From: Methanosarcina horonobensis HB-1 = JCM 15518
GTDB taxonomy: Archaea > Halobacteriota > Methanosarcinia > Methanosarcinales > Methanosarcinaceae
Length of the DNA: 64,000 nucleotides
Assembly: GCF_000970285.1 (NCBI RefSeq)
Contig: NZ_CP009516.1
Location: forward strand, 2,769,036 to 2,833,035
Direction of reading: 5' to 3'
In this document: one piece after another, positions 46,596-55,720 of the stretch
Layout of the letters: each line of letters begins with the position of its first letter
Numbering within the stretch: position 1 is the stretch's first letter
Program-made: the position numbers and the translations under genes
The notes under the pieces: model-generated
Database searches by the model: none
Told to the model about the DNA's origin: nothing
Seen by the model: only the letters and a program-made list of their open reading frames with translations

Positions 46596-46892
46596 CTAAG
46601 CCTCATAGATCGTGAGCTTGTATTTCTTAGCGGGATGTTCGGTCTGGATACATCCGTTTTCGGGTATCGTTCCTTCAATGACAATCTCATTTTCAGCAGC
46701 TTGCACCCATGCCAAAAATCCGCCCTCGATAAGCACCTATTTGGCTTTTCCCTAGGCTTCCAGCATTTCGAGGAACTTTGTCGCTGTGTTTCGCACACAA
46801 CCGACCTATTTAGCTATCAAGGTTGTTGCTTTCGGGTTTTGGTCGAGGACACCTAAAAAGTCTTCTTTCTTGTATCTTTCAGTATACGCCAT
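46596..46892 (-). pseudogene. Winged-helix gene interrupted by amber codons only
   Basis: From ATG 46892 the minus strand reads MAYTERYKKEDFLGVLDQNP then KATTLIAK, TAG, VGCVRNTATKFLEMLEA, TAG, GKAK, TAG, VLIEGGFLAWVQAAENEIV, on to KKYKLTIYEA and TAG. The first half is a winged-helix DNA-binding pattern. The three internal stops (at 46806, 46752 and 46737, lowest bases) and the last (46596) are all UAG. No frameshift is needed. They replace Glu, Glu and Lys in my reconstruction. Decay is the simplest reading. UAG-directed pyrrolysine insertion is possible in Methanosarcina and is treated as a finding. Confidence 0.6.
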
Positions 46893-47126
46893 GATAACCT
46901 ATCTGCTGCAATAACAGATATTCGTTTGTCATTGAATTCAATGTCAATATGATATTGTACAACACGTCTGTATAATGCGCGCACGCGTACTGAAGATCGA
47001 AAAAAAATCAAAAGATTAAACTACTTCCGGAGAATAAACATAAGAAGTCTTGATTAACTGAATTTGGCGAAGTAGCCATGCACGTCAATCGAATTGATGC
47101 ATTCACCTTTTTCCCGGTAGTGAATC

Positions 47127-47985
47127 CTACACTGCCCATTCGGGAGAATAATCGGGCATGGCAAAATTACACTGTAATATAATAAAAGGACTGCTTGAAT
47201 TAATCCATTCATATTTAGGGTTTTCAAACACTAATTTATAATGACCCGTAGGTAAAGAAGTCGTATTAAGAAAAACCAGATATTTACCAGAACCTATACT
47301 GTTACCGATTAGAGAATTATTAAGTTGTGTGCTTGAGTTGTTAGGATATAAAACAATAGAAGAAATGTCTTTTAAACCATCTAAGTCATCACGGAATAGA
47401 GTAACGGACAGTCCAATATTTGGACCACCTATTTTTACAGAGATCGGAACTCCTTCGCCCATTTTATATTTTGACTGCATATCAGTAGAAATTTACCACT
47501 GAAGCAGATTTTCGTTCGGGTGAATTACACCTGATACGCAGGCAAGAATAAGAAATGAATAGGCTCATGCCATAAATAATATAGATAATGTGAATAACGT
47601 CTTATATGCCTCATTTGTGCGTCCATAGATTTGATTGTGTCCCCTAAATTCAGCAGCAATTCCTAGTATAATAGTCAGAATTAGGAAAACAACAGATAGA
47701 GTGAATGATTCTTTTTCATTTGGTATGGGTAATCCAGATATCTGTAAAATAACTCCTGAAATAGCAAAGATTCCCGCAAGCCAAAATAAAGGAAATTGAA
47801 AGTCCCCGAAAAAAGCACGCACATTTTTCGAAGGGACTAATACCCAAAAAAGTTTCTTCCTAAAAGTGCACTGATCAAATGAAACGTTATAGCAGTCCCA
47901 ATAATAAATATAAACGTAATAATGTAAACATACCATTTTTCTAAAAAAAGATAGCTCTACTCCGATAACGAATAGGTTTGGAGAA
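47127..47985 (-). pseudogene. Disrupted membrane protein gene
   Basis: The minus strand has a frame with WYVYIITFIFIIGTAITFHL (about 47940-47850). It shifts to another frame with FPLFWLAGIFAISGVILQI and FTLSVVFLILTIILGIAAEF. That frame stops with TGA at 47565, then continues in the same frame as AYSFLILACVSGVIHPNE, a TAA, and ISTDMQSKYKMGEGVPISVK to the stop at 47127. The sum reads as a membrane protein of four helices plus an extracellular beta domain. Three breaks make a pseudogene likely. No family recognised; the tail is from 47480. Confidence 0.5.
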
Positions 47986-48429
47986 ACATAATAAATTTAT
48001 GTAAATATTCCAAATCAGAGATAGTCATAAATTCTCGGAGTCAGTTGAAGCTTTTTATTAATAGTTTTTTCGATATTTCTTGATCTATAGTTTGTCCTAC
48101 TCCCTGGAACAGAGAACAAAAAATTTCTTTTCCAAGGTTCAGCGCATGGTCAAAAAAGTTATTTTTACACTAAAAAATAGGGAATTGCCCTAATTGCCTG
48201 TATAACGGGACAATATACAGAAAGAGGATAAACAAAAATACACTTAGTAATGGATTTATGGAACTCCGATAAATATACAGAATCAAAATTAGATTAAACA
48301 TTGAGCAGCTTCTGAAGAGTATGGTAAATAAAGAATTGTAGTGGGAATCTTAGATATCTGAGATTTCACATTCTTGGTGATCTGAAGAATTCTTCATTTA
48401 ATTAAAAATATTGAATTTCTTTTGTTGTC
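47986..48429. other. Intergenic region
   Basis: AT-rich, no open frame with ribosome site and no clear hairpin. Confidence 0.4.
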
Positions 48430-48939
48430 TTATATTGACCGTTCTTCTATCTCGATGGATTGTTGATTTGTATGTCCTTTATGCATTTTACGGTAGTCAT
48501 AAAGTAGTGCGATGATGAAGATTACTACATACACGACGGTGTATATTGCTGATTTTGTTATCATTATCGCAATAATGAATGCAATGACTCCTAACCCATA
48601 AGACAGCCACTTAACTGACACTTCTAGTATTTTTGCTGGATCGTTTATTATTTGGTTTTCTTTCGTCTTTTTTGGACTTATTAGTTCGGAATGTGTTGAA
48701 AATGCATTTATGATGGATATTAAAAGACAGCTAGCAGCAGTCAAAAATAAAAATTTTAGGGAGATAGCGACTGTTAATTGTTTCAGATATGTGGTTGTGT
48801 AGGAGATATTATTGAATAAAGTGTTATTGAATTCTTCAAATTTGATAGTAGTAAGTGCATTTACCAAAAGACCAAGTAATAATCCCGCGAAGCCTACAAC
48901 TGTTGTTGCATGATCTTTAATCGTATCTTGATCTGACAT
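48430..48939 (-). CDS. Unknown four-helix membrane protein
   Basis: 169 residues. Helices at about 12-30 (TVVGFAGLLLGLLVNALTTI), 55-75 (ISLKFLFLTAASCLLISII), 112-130 (LSYGLGVIAFIIAIMI) and 133-150 (AIYTVVYVVIFIIALLYDY), and a charged end. No recognised family; in small accessory islands such proteins may accompany toxin or immunity genes, but nothing shows that here. Start ATG 48939 by frame only. Confidence 0.55.
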   Translation of the reverse strand: MSDQDTIKDHATTVVGFAGLLLGLLVNALTTIKFEEFNNTLFNNISYTTTYLKQLTVAISLKFLFLTAASCLLISIINAFSTHSELISPKKTKENQIINDPAKILEVSVKWLSYGLGVIAFIIAIMITKSAIYTVVYVVIFIIALLYDYRKMHKGHTNQQSIEIEERSI

Positions 48940-49069
48940 TTAATTTTTCAGCCTGTGGTTGGAGATTCTTGGTAGCAAATTTGAGGGAACACATTGTGGT
49001 ACGCTAAGCGTAGCATAGCCTATGTTTATTGTCTACATAGAGGCAGCCATTTTACATGTTTAATTATGG

Positions 49070-49231
49070 TTAACTTATGCTCTGTACATAGCTTCTTCTA
49101 TTTTTTGGTAGTGCTGCAATGGCACATTCTTTTCCATCAAACCATGCGCATTGGTCCGTGAGGCAGTTATCAAAACCGACTACTGCATTTCCACTGGTTC
49201 GTGGTCTCATAGGACATTTTTTGATGCTCAC
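49070..49231 (-). CDS. 53-residue cysteine-rich small protein
   Basis: GTG 49231 lies behind CAGGAGCTG. The frame reads MSIKKCPMRPRTSGNAVVGF then DNCLTDQCAWFDGKECAIAA and ends QSIS. Four cysteines spaced C-x(19)-C-x(4)-C-x(7)-C and a Trp suggest a small zinc- or disulfide-stabilised module, like the small Cys/Trp proteins of archaeal viruses and plasmids. A plus-strand frame over the same bases has no ribosome site. It supports a mobile origin for the region. Confidence 0.6.
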   Translation of the reverse strand: MSIKKCPMRPRTSGNAVVGFDNCLTDQCAWFDGKECAIAALPKNRRSYVQSIS

Positions 49232-49557
49232 TTGTTTCAGCTCCTGTTTTATTTGCCTCGTGTCTTATGCTTTTTATTTTAGTCGTTCGCTTAAGAGCGC
49301 TTTTGTGGATTCTGTAAATTAGCTACAGTTTAGACCCTAAAATCATACGATTAAACTCTACTATTCTTATAACCACAATTTTTTTTCATCAATCCAAAAT
49401 CACTAAGCACATTGCTTTACATACTTCAGATCATATAAAATTATCTATAGCAGTGTGAAAGTATTCTCGAATTCTCCTCCTAATGCAAGGAATAAAGATA
49501 TTCAAGTAATATCGAAAAATATAACTTATACTGCTTTGTTTTGATAGAACGAAAAAC
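49232..49557. other. Intergenic region
   Basis: AT-rich; a TATA-like CATATAAAATTA at 49432 may serve the next gene. Nothing else seen. Confidence 0.4.
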
Positions 49558-50874
49558 ATGGAAAGCGAAAAAAAAGAATTTAAGGGTTTAAAAAAACATA
49601 CAGTTTGTACATTACCGCTGTTAAAAGATCAAAGAAAAGAATCTTTAGAGTACACCTTAACTTCAAATTCCGACTTCTCTAGCTCATTTCCTAGGACAAC
49701 TCATCTATATAAATCTGACAAAGCCATATTAGAAGCGATTTATGAAAAAATTGGTGGAAGTTTTATATCTGCTAATGTTCTCCACGAATCGTCAGATTTA
49801 GGTTTAGTTTATAAAATTATAATTGAACATGAAAATGGATACACATTAGTCTTTGATGGGTTATACTTAAGAATTACAAAAATTTTGTCTGATGATCATT
49901 TCACTCTTCCTGATCTACTCCCACTAGCAGGTGAGCCGGTTATTGAATATAATATTATATCTTCTTTTGTAAATCAGTTTGTGAAGCCATTATATCCCGA
50001 AGCAGTACAATATAGCGTTCCGTATTCTTATTACACTATCGATGAAGTAGAGTTTAAAAAGATTAGCTTAACAAGAATAAATAATGAACAAGCAGTATTA
50101 ATCTTAAATTATCCTAACTATTTTACTATAAGTCCATCAAATTCTGTGAAACAAGGAAAAAATTTTGGAGTTTATATTGGAGACGAAGACCGTATAAATC
50201 AAATGATTGCTCATGATTTCTTTATGGATTATGAAATCGAGCTATTCTCTAATTTTTTCCGTGAACAGCTTAATCACATGTTAAATTATCAAAAAGAGCT
50301 GAAAGACTGTTTTGATGGAGTATTTGAACCTATATGGAGAATCAATAATAAGAAAAAGAAATGGGATAGGATGAAAGAGATTCTGATTTCTTTGTATGAA
50401 ATAATGGAATTAATCGAAAAAGGTCAACTCTGTTCAGAAGCCATACACAAAATAGTGGAGAATAAAACTGCCTTTTTTAACGTACCAAGACAAATTTGGT
50501 CTCATGGAGAAGAAATGGACATTGAAGAGAAAATACCTTACTCAACTGATCATTTTTTCGCAATTGAGGTGGAGAATAACGAATTAAAACAAAGCTCAAA
50601 GTCATCTATTAAGCCTTCCTACTCTGATAAAGTGGAGTCCTTACAAAGCCAATTAATTAAACTCAAAAACATTGCAAACGATTTATACAATAAAGAAAAA
50701 GATTTAGTGAGTATGTATCAAACCGAATTTGCCTTAGATTCTGTAAAAATAGCTTCTGTTGCTTTAATAGTATCTGCTACTGCCATATTGTTGACCCTTT
50801 TAGTATCAATTGATGACTTAAAATTAATAATAAATGGTTTCTCTTCTTCCTACTCTAATTCTACTATTTTCTAA
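49558..50874 (+). CDS. Unknown protein with coiled coil and C-terminal membrane anchor
   Basis: 438 residues. The soluble part (1-370) is rich in Lys, Glu and aromatic residues, with SDLGLVYKIIIEHENGYTLV and FYEP-type blocks that I do not recognise. A predicted coiled coil (ESLQSQLIKLKNIANDLYN, then KEKDLVSMYQ) at 370-395 precedes one helix (VALIVSATAILLTLLVSI) and a short outside tail. It is probably anchored in the membrane by its C-terminus, facing the cytoplasm. Its base composition is AT-rich like its surroundings. No operon partner. Confidence 0.65.
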   Translation: MESEKKEFKGLKKHTVCTLPLLKDQRKESLEYTLTSNSDFSSSFPRTTHLYKSDKAILEAIYEKIGGSFISANVLHESSDLGLVYKIIIEHENGYTLVFDGLYLRITKILSDDHFTLPDLLPLAGEPVIEYNIISSFVNQFVKPLYPEAVQYSVPYSYYTIDEVEFKKISLTRINNEQAVLILNYPNYFTISPSNSVKQGKNFGVYIGDEDRINQMIAHDFFMDYEIELFSNFFREQLNHMLNYQKELKDCFDGVFEPIWRINNKKKKWDRMKEILISLYEIMELIEKGQLCSEAIHKIVENKTAFFNVPRQIWSHGEEMDIEEKIPYSTDHFFAIEVENNELKQSSKSSIKPSYSDKVESLQSQLIKLKNIANDLYNKEKDLVSMYQTEFALDSVKIASVALIVSATAILLTLLVSIDDLKLIINGFSSSYSNSTIF

Positions 50875-51121
50875 AGCTATCAAAGTTCTCTTGCCAGTGT
50901 CCTCACAGTCATAACAGGGAGAAACTGTAAACGCACACTATTTGTGTACATGATGCGCCAGCGTGTGATTATATGCGCATGCATATATATTGCAGAAATC
51001 CGGGAAAGGAGCCTGAGAACAGGAAAGTGCCTGACCAATGGTATATAGATGTAATGGTTTTTCGATTTTAGCTCTCACTCTAAAAATAAGTGATAGAAGA
51101 AGCACAACCTTTGCTATCAGA

Positions 51122-51172
51122 GGTTGAGAATCAGCCAACATTACTAGGAATAAGGTCGGCTAATTCTCAACC
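51122..51172. repeat. 15-bp inverted repeat
   Basis: GGTTGAGAATCAGCC (51122-51136) and GGCTAATTCTCAACC (51158-51172) pair over 15 bp with one G-T wobble. It is a strong hairpin, or facing ends of an eroded element. Confidence 0.55.
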
Positions 51173-51309
51173 CTATATTCTTCGAGATTTTGAAGATGTT
51201 GCTGTTTTTGTGTGGTGTTAGGGTAGTTTGGGGCTTTTTGGGAGATGTGACGAAGTGAAAGCGGACTTTTTGGGGATATTTTGGCAACATTGTAAAATGG
51301 AGTGATTTA

Positions 51310-51392
51310 CCGCCCCGTAGGGGAAAGCGGGGAAATCGTACCAGCCTTGAAGTAATCTCACAGTCTTGAGGCTGTGAGTAGTTCAAGAATAC
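51310..51392 (+). ncRNA. TnpB-type guide (omega/re) RNA scaffold-like remnant
   Basis: A hairpin CCGCCCCGTAGGGG, AAATCGTACCAGCC, then CTCACAG-TCTTGAGG-CTGTGAG and TAGTTCAAG is the order seen at the 3' ends of IS200/IS605 TnpB elements, where the guide RNA is read. No TnpB frame is in the 400 bases upstream. The sequence after TTCAAG (from 51392) would be the guide. This is an eroded remnant by pattern; no alignment was made. Confidence 0.45.
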
Positions 51393-51763
51393 TATAAGTC
51401 AATACAAGTATTGGCTTAGTGGATTTTATTTTGTGTTACTTTTAACTTTATAAAAATACAGAATATGACATCAATCGAGTACTCATATATATTATTTCTA
51501 GCCAGATCATCAAACTGACAATGGTCAAGGACTAGTTTCAGATTCAAAATTAGTTCGAAAATCGAATTGTTTGAGAATTTACACAGAAAACTTAGAGGAG
51601 TTAAGTAAAAGGAGTTTATGGAGTTTGGAAGTAGTTTTCCGATACCACCCGAACTCCATAAAGGTGCCCTATGAGGCACAATCAAATTAGCTTTGCTTTT
51701 ATTTAAGGCCTAACTTGCCTGATTCTGCCTCCTAGGGTAATAATAACTTTAGGAGTGAAATAA

Positions 51764-52323
51764 ATGAAAAATTATAAAAGAACACTAATAGGAACGTTGT
51801 TGTTAATCATATTTTTGGTAAATATGGTAGCTCCGGCGTCAGCATACTCATACAGTGGACATAAATGGAACGTAAATTATGTAGTTCCAAGCTAGACTCT
51901 TCAGTTCCAAGCTCTTGGTCAAGTCCTATAAAGGCAGCTACAACTGCATGGAATGATGTAGGTGCAGGATTCACCTTCAAATGGATGACAAGTGCAGCCG
52001 AAAACAGAATATATTGCGCCAATGATGGACTAGGAGTAATAGCTTTTTGTATTCCAACCCGTAGTAGTAGTGGTTATAATACACGTTATACAATGTATTT
52101 TAACACTTATTATTCTTGGTCAACCTCATCTGATGGAACGACTGGATGTTATGATGTGCAGAATATTGCTACTCATGAATTCGGGCATTGGTTAACTTTG
52201 GATGATTTAGCCGATCCTGCAGACTCTGAAAAAACGATGTATAAATATGCGTATACCAAAGAAACAAAGAAAAGAACTCTTCACTCTGACGATATAGCAG
52301 GTATTAACTATATTTACCCTTAA
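51764..52323 (+). pseudogene. Secreted matrixin-type zinc protease, one frameshift
   Basis: ATG 51764 behind AGGAGTG starts a signal peptide (IGTLLLIIFLVNMVAPASA) and SYSGHKWNVNYVVPS, then TAG. A single-base change brings the frame to LDSSVPSSWSSPIKAATTAW, IYCANDGLGVIAF and ATHEFGHWLTLDDLAD, a HExxHxxxxxD zinc site of matrixin/snapalysin type, ending at 52323 with IAGINYIYP. GTTCCAAGCT occurs twice at the break and may have helped slippage. Intact relatives are secreted peptidases. The partner gene at 52327 follows at once. Confidence 0.8.
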
Positions 52324-52326
52324 AAG

Positions 52327-52977
52327 ATGATGACAATGAATAAGAACACAAAATATGGGATCTTTTTTTCCGGAGCATTTTCGTTGATAATATTAAGTGC
52401 TCTAGTATTTTCAGGCTCACTAGATAATATTAATCTCGTAAATAATCCATCATCAGATAATGCTAAACTTGTAATTAATGATAAACCTTTATATGGTGAT
52501 TTCTGTGCTACACTCGAACCACTCAATGACACGGAATTAAGTAACAACTCTGATATGGTTGTCATAGGCACAGTTAAGGAGATACTTCCAAGCAAATGGA
52601 ACTCTGCCGACGGTAAAAGACCTAATAATACTGATTCATTTAACTTGGAGTCACTTATCTATACTGATATCACCATAAATGTAGACAAATTTTTCAAAAG
52701 TTCATCATCATCCAGAGAGGTTACTGTGAGAGTGTATGGTGGAACAGTTGGAAATGATACCCTGGTAGTTGATTTTGAGCCGACGTTCCAACCTGGAGAA
52801 AAGGTTCTACTTTATTTGATGAAAGATGCTACTAAAGGTACTAGTAACATTGGACCAGAACATTTTAAAGTTACAGGACTTATGCAAGGTAAGTTTACAT
52901 TAACTGATGATGGGAAAGCCGTAAGATTTGACAAAACTATCGGTCAGGATGAGTTGCTGAGCAAAATTAAAGAATGA
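52327..52977 (+). CDS. Secreted protein of protease-partner type
   Basis: 216 residues, ATG 52327 just after the protease stop. A signal or anchor helix (YGIFFSGAFSLIILSALVFS) near residue 10 is followed by a beta-rich domain: NSDMVVIGTVKEILPSKWN, YTDITINVDKFFKS, FQPGEKVLLYLMKD and FKVTGLMQGKF. Such domains occur in archaea and bacteria beside matrixin proteases. The close link suggests a shared operon, perhaps as inhibitor or maturation factor (inference). No cysteine pairs or catalytic motif. Confidence 0.6.
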   Translation: MMTMNKNTKYGIFFSGAFSLIILSALVFSGSLDNINLVNNPSSDNAKLVINDKPLYGDFCATLEPLNDTELSNNSDMVVIGTVKEILPSKWNSADGKRPNNTDSFNLESLIYTDITINVDKFFKSSSSSREVTVRVYGGTVGNDTLVVDFEPTFQPGEKVLLYLMKDATKGTSNIGPEHFKVTGLMQGKFTLTDDGKAVRFDKTIGQDELLSKIKE

Positions 52978-53182
52978 ATGTAACTCATAGTCTTTTTTTC
53001 GTAAAACAACATGAGATAAGAGGGTAATTTTGTAACTTCTAGTACTATCTAGCTTGAATAAATTACTCTCTATTGCTATTTTTCTCTGTTCTTTCTAGAT
53101 TCTAATGATTTATAGACTCTGGTTTGATATTAATTGACTAGTCAATCAATTATAAATAGTTGAAACGATATCGGATCAGAAC

Positions 53183-53386
53183 ATGGCTAAGTTACAACAA
53201 AATGAATCTAACGGTAGTTGTTGGTTGATTATCCCTAAATCGATTGTCAAATCAAAGGGCTGGCATAAGGGCGACGAGTTCGTGGTCGCGGATATGCCGA
53301 ATGGAATCAAATTCACATGTGGGGAAATTCAAACGAGCAAACCATCACACAAGCCATCACGCCCGCATATACCTGTAATTACATAG
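53183..53386 (+). CDS. AbrB/SpoVT-like DNA-binding protein
   Basis: 67 residues. SCWLIIPKSIVKSKGWHKGD then EFVVADMPNGIKF is the swapped-hairpin AbrB pattern (L-x-I-P-K-x-I-V). The proline-rich basic tail (HKPSRPHIPV) follows. It is probably a plasmid-type regulator or antitoxin for a lost partner. The start ATG 53183 has only a weak ribosome site. It stands next to a broken ATPase. Confidence 0.65.
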   Translation: MAKLQQNESNGSCWLIIPKSIVKSKGWHKGDEFVVADMPNGIKFTCGEIQTSKPSHKPSRPHIPVIT

Positions 53387-53427
53387 GATGAATTCTATGA
53401 TAGTATATTCGACGAGGATGATGAAAA

Positions 53428-53785
53428 ATGATGGAAACATTAAGCGGTATTAAGTTGATGGATTCTTTTGATCCACAGTTGATCGCAGGTTTTGACGAAA
53501 TTTGGGATGCAGCGTTCCATTACAAGTGGCAGCCGATATATCAAAAGGATCTTCGGTTGCAGCAAAACTACGATTTCTTCAGGACTATCGTGCATAGAGT
53601 CCAGAGATATAATGAGAGTTATGATATGATGACAATTGTTGGTGACAGGGGTCTCGGAAAAGTCTCGGAAAATCTGCCTTCGGCTAGGGGCTGCGCAGGT
53701 CATAAATTACTACTACTGTAATGATCCAAAGGCTCAGTTCTCACTCGATCAGGTTTGTTTCGATGTGGATAGCTGGATTGAAACT
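53428..53785 (+). pseudogene. Truncated ATPase fragment with frameshift
   Basis: ATG 53428 starts ETLSGIKLMDSFDPQLIAGF, then NYDFFRTIVHRVQRYNES and MTIVGDRGLGK, a Walker A-like P-loop. There the frame breaks; another frame gives GAAQVINYYYCNDPKAQF, SLDQVCFDVDSW and stops making sense near 53785. A normal ATPase of this kind would be several hundred residues with Walker B. It resembles plasmid or viral partition/packaging ATPases, which I cannot confirm. Confidence 0.6.
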
Positions 53786-53891
53786 CATCTAACTGCCTTA
53801 GCTTTGATCTTGCTTCCAGCAAGTCATCCAGATCCTCTGCCTCAAGAAAAGCTTTCAGCTCTGGACTCACTTCCACAGAAATAAAACCCAT
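53786..53891 (-). pseudogene. Start of a small gene cut by the ATPase fragment
   Basis: On the minus strand ATG 53891 is behind GAGG and reads MGFISVEVSPELKAFLEAED then LDDLLEARSKLRQLDE. This looks like the N-terminus of an antitoxin- or helix-type protein. After about codon 35 the frame runs into the opposite-strand ATPase fragment and loses its pattern. The border at about 53785 marks a recombination junction. The 63-codon open frame extends to 53700. Confidence 0.5.
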
Positions 53892-54461
53892 GCACTATAT
53901 CCTCAAAATTTTATGCTCTAAATCTGCAAAAAACAGTTAGAGCTATCGGCATAGCAGCCATTTATTTTTTATAAGGATATAATATGTAATATATAGACTT
54001 TAATGTTAATTAATAATATAATTTTATATTCATTACACTTAAAATCTTTTTTATAGATATTATTGAATATGCTTTTACGTATTTTTCTATATATTTTATT
54101 AATACCTCACCCTCAAACAGTTTAAATATAATTGTCCATATAATTCAGATCAAGTATTACAACCTGATCTGAATTGCTGAAAACCAGATTTTTCCAAAAA
54201 ACCAAATAGATCGAATGCAATACTTACATAGGGGGACCAGAATGGGCGCAATCACAGGAACTATAGAAACTCCAGAGAGTTTGTTCATTATTAAAGACTA
54301 GGAAATTATTATCAGGCAGAGTTGCAGTTCGGCAGAATTGCAAAGTAATCACAACAGTCTGCATTCATTTCTCTGTGATCAGGAGAATTTAGACTTTTTT
54401 ACTTTTATAATTTATTTTTCTAAGAAACCGGGGAATTATTCTTCGAAAGGTGGTAGTTATA
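53892..54461. other. Intergenic region with a 19-codon frame
   Basis: AT-rich 570 bases. ATG 54242 behind GGGGGACC starts MGAITGTIETPESLFIIKD, then stop; this may be the start of a gene since truncated. The ribosome site AAGGTGG at 54446 serves pirin. No other feature. Confidence 0.45.
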
Positions 54462-55382
54462 ATGGCTAATCCCAGAAGAATAAGAAAAATAAGGAAGAGT
54501 ATGCCAACCATTGAGGGGGCAGGGGTGCACCTGAAGAGAGCTTTCGGATTCCAGCATGTACCTGAGCTCGATCCTTTTTTATTGTTTGATGAGTTTCATT
54601 CGGAAAAACCTGAAGAGTACAGTATGGGATTTCCCAGGCATCCGCACCGCGGAATTGAAACTATTACTTATGTCCTGCAGGGGGAAGTAATGCATGAGGA
54701 CAGCCTGGGAAACAGAGGTGTAATTCGGCCTGGCGAGGTGCAATGGATGACTGCTGGAAGTGGGATCATCCATCAGGAAATGCCACAGGGAGATGAAAGT
54801 GGGACTCTATGGGGTTTTCAACTCTGGGCTAATCTTCCGGCTTCTCACAAGATGATGGAACCACGCTACCAGGAAATCAAAAGCAGCCGGATACCTGAAC
54901 TTCTCATGGAAAAAGGGCTGAAGGTAAGGATTATTTGCGGAGAAGTAAATGGGGTTGAAGGACCGGTACGGGAAATAGTAACCGATCCTGAGTATCTGGA
55001 TGTGACAGTCCCGGCAGAGGAGAAATTTTTCCATATAGTAACTCAAGGTCATACTGTCTTTGCGTATGTAATAGCTGGCAGTGGTCATTTCGACAGAGAA
55101 AAAGACCCATGTGCCTTTGAGGTTGAAGGAGGGAGATACCTTCACCCTGCAGGGGACTGTATGATCGGTCCGGAAACCCTGGTTCTCTACGGAGACGGGG
55201 ATTCGATTGAAGTGACTGCAGGGGAAAAAGGCGTGAGGTTTCTTCTCATATCTGGAAAGCCGATTGGTGAGCCTGTTGCCTGGTACGGACCTGTTGTTAT
55301 GAATACAAAAGAAGAACTGAGAGTGGCTTTTGAAGAATACCGGCAAGGGTCGTTTACCAGACAACACGAGAGAAGAAAATAG
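54462..55382 (+). CDS. Pirin family protein
   Basis: About 306 residues from ATG 54462, 10 bases behind AAGGTGG; the frame opens at a GTG inside the ribosome site. PFLLFDEFHSEKPEEYSMGF, PRHPHRGIETITYVLQGEVM, HEDSLGNRGVIRPGEVQWMT and GIIHQEMPQGD are the cupin-1 metal block of pirins (His, His, His, Glu). The second cupin ends GPETLVLYGDGDSIEVT. Pirins bind iron and act as redox sensors or quercetinase-like enzymes. The physiological role in methanogens is unknown. Not part of an operon. Confidence 0.92.
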   Translation: MANPRRIRKIRKSMPTIEGAGVHLKRAFGFQHVPELDPFLLFDEFHSEKPEEYSMGFPRHPHRGIETITYVLQGEVMHEDSLGNRGVIRPGEVQWMTAGSGIIHQEMPQGDESGTLWGFQLWANLPASHKMMEPRYQEIKSSRIPELLMEKGLKVRIICGEVNGVEGPVREIVTDPEYLDVTVPAEEKFFHIVTQGHTVFAYVIAGSGHFDREKDPCAFEVEGGRYLHPAGDCMIGPETLVLYGDGDSIEVTAGEKGVRFLLISGKPIGEPVAWYGPVVMNTKEELRVAFEEYRQGSFTRQHERRK

Positions 55383-55591
55383 ATTTATTTCTGTTTCTTT
55401 TATAGTCCTATCTATATGGTAAGCGTGATCTTTCCCTGCCAAACTTCTGGAATTCCAGACGAATGAGGCAGACAAATCTTTATCAGGTTTTTAAATTCTT
55501 CCTTAATGGTTATAATAAGTTATGACTCCTGGTAATCTCGATTCTTGACTAAGGTCATTGAGATTTCTTTTCTGACAAAATCTTTAAATAT

Positions 55592-55665
55592 TAACATATG
55601 TTATATAGATCTAACATATGTTAATTAAATCTAACTTAATGTTGTAAATACCTAATAATATGTTA
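55592..55665. promoter_or_regulatory. 20-bp phased palindrome array, probable Xre operator
   Basis: TAACATATGTTA occurs at 55592-55603 and again at 55612-55623. TAACTTAATGTT at 55632 is a third, degenerate copy, and TAATAATATGTTA at 55653 is a fourth, weaker one. The 20-base step puts them on one face of the helix. They sit 100-130 bases before the DUF2178 start, and the TATATAG between the first two may be the TATA box. The array suggests cooperative binding by the Xre-type regulator downstream. Confidence 0.7.
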
Positions 55666-55720
55666 TAAATAAAGAACAGGGTTTGTCAGTGTGCGAAAGA
55701 ATTGAATGAGGGTAAAAAGC

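Larger units (their letters stand above)
50875..51763. other. Intergenic region with hairpin and guide-RNA-like remnant
   Basis: It contains the hairpin at 51122-51172 and the IS605-type 3' end at 51310-51390. 50938-51141 on the minus strand has a 67-codon frame without ribosome site. From 51400 to 51700 nothing is recognised. AGGAGTG before 51764 is the ribosome site of the protease. Confidence 0.5.

Noticed and set aside
49119-49322. 67-codon plus-strand frame
   Set aside because: It is opposite the cysteine-rich minus-strand gene, which has a ribosome site and coherent pattern. The plus frame has neither.
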